A DNA stretch of 64,000 nt from Lachnospiraceae bacterium (GTDB lineage: Bacteria; Bacillota_A; Clostridia; Lachnospirales; Lachnospiraceae), in contig JAETQR010000023.1 of assembly GCA_021770615.1 (NCBI GenBank), positions 4,385 through 68,384 on the forward strand. Reading direction: 5' to 3'. The notes under the pieces are model-generated. The model had not been told where the DNA came from. It was given only the letters and a program-made list of their open reading frames with translations, and ran no database searches. Positions within the stretch are counted from its first letter, which is position 1. Each line of letters opens with the position of its first letter. Made by a program: the position numbers and the translations under genes. Below, piece by piece: positions 63,540 through 64,000 of the stretch.

Positions 63540-63713
63540 GACAAACCACACCCTTTCTGATTTATTGATTGTAAAAGGTAAAATTACTCATAACTTATTT
63601 TATGCGCCGCAATAGAAATGGTTACTCAAAAAATAAAAGTCCATCCCGCAAGCTGTACACCAGTTCAGTACAATAGCCGGCTCCGGACCAGACAAATCAT
63701 TTACAGAATTGCA

Positions 63714-63872
63714 GTATATCAAAAAACAATGTTCTTCCAAGCATGGGTCATAAATGCGCCGGTATGAGGTGTGCGTGTAAAGTGCATGTTTTTGCACTTT
63801 GCACACCCATACCGCTGCGTATTTATCAAGCGCAAGCGCCCATGCTTGGAAGAACATTGTTTTTTGATATAC
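63714..63872 (+). repeat. Foldback element, copy 2: 34-bp perfect outer arms
   Basis: Outer arms 63714-63747 and 63839-63872 are exact 34-base reverse complements. ATAAATGCG (63750-63758) pairs with CGTATTTAT (63818-63826). The inner hairpin opens CGGTATG (63760-63766) and closes CATACCG (63808-63814), with further internal pairing. AGCGCAAGCG at 63829-63838 can form a two-pair stem with a GCAA loop. The core words match the copy at 33511-33631; arms and inner hairpin differ. No gene is credible across it. The last 128 bases of the window show nothing I can support. Confidence 0.82.
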
Positions 63873-64000
63873 GGAACTTGTAAATTGCTTAATTGAAAAA
63901 GTAAATTCCAGTGCAGAAGTAAATTCTACCACCCTTTAAAAATTGTTGGTTTTTTCATATTTTTTAACCCATAACGAAGAAGAATGGATTATAATATAAT

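Noticed and set aside
63600..63932. 110-codon minus-strand frame at the window end
   Set aside because: It lies across the foldback element and its residues are explained by the palindrome.

Overview
The window looks like a chromosomal segment of a flagellated anaerobic Firmicute, most probably a gut-type Lachnospiraceae (Clostridia). The grounds are: the tig-clpP-clpX-lon-ysxC order, the era-yqzL-recO order, gap-pgk-tpiA, a HydE maturase for [FeFe] hydrogenase, an iron-type alcohol dehydrogenase, strong AGGAGG ribosome binding sites, and several secreted proteins with LRR, Big2 and lectin-like modules. Genus is not determined from sequence alone.

Layout. 1-12.2 kb is housekeeping: a hydE fragment, mnmA, glmM, a GH8 exo-oligoxylanase, trigger factor, ClpP, ClpX, Lon, the GTPase YsxC and a serine acetyltransferase. 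12.3-16.3 kb holds two secreted proteins (CBM2-like modules; LRR plus InlB-type repeat) and a small membrane protein on the minus strand. 16.4-29.1 kb is housekeeping and metabolism again: a structured 5' leader in front of a DUF1015 gene, DUF624, glgB, an M16C peptidase, era-yqzL-recO, an ABC ATPase/permease pair without a binding protein, and glgA. 29.1-33.7 kb is accessory: a RelB/YafQ-type toxin-antitoxin pair and a large modular surface protein, flanked by two members of a foldback repeat family. 33.8-38.2 kb is gap-pgk-tpiA and an Fe-alcohol dehydrogenase. 38.3-41.8 kb is a lectin-like surface protein.

42.0-49.6 kb is the flagellin locus. The first flagellin carries an HExxH metallopeptidase domain between its conserved ends (flagellinolysin type). 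Twenty bases later comes a 1634-residue flagellin whose variable region contains about eleven copies of a short IN-like motif. A candidate sigma-28 promoter precedes them. 49.7-55.5 kb has three small overlapping genes, an HD-GYP protein with a C-terminal receiver domain, a two-component system and an NlpC/P60 protein whose catalytic Cys is Ser. tRNA-Pro(CGG) follows, then an M15 peptidase, a run of GAA-loop hairpins, a MATE exporter and two CobW-type metal GTPases, the second fused to a YcgQ/DUF1980-like domain.

60.2-62.2 kb is a patchwork of gene fragments (GNAT, antitoxin, type I methylase, Cys-rich tail) with a 47-bp direct repeat. After it come two small overlapping genes, a CPBP protease and a 46-residue membrane protein.

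The most novel signal is the foldback element family at 33511-33631 and 63714-63872, with a weaker minus-strand copy near 29182-29250. Members share short core motifs and a GNRA-capped mini-hairpin. The two clear members have long, perfectly paired outer arms whose sequence differs between them.
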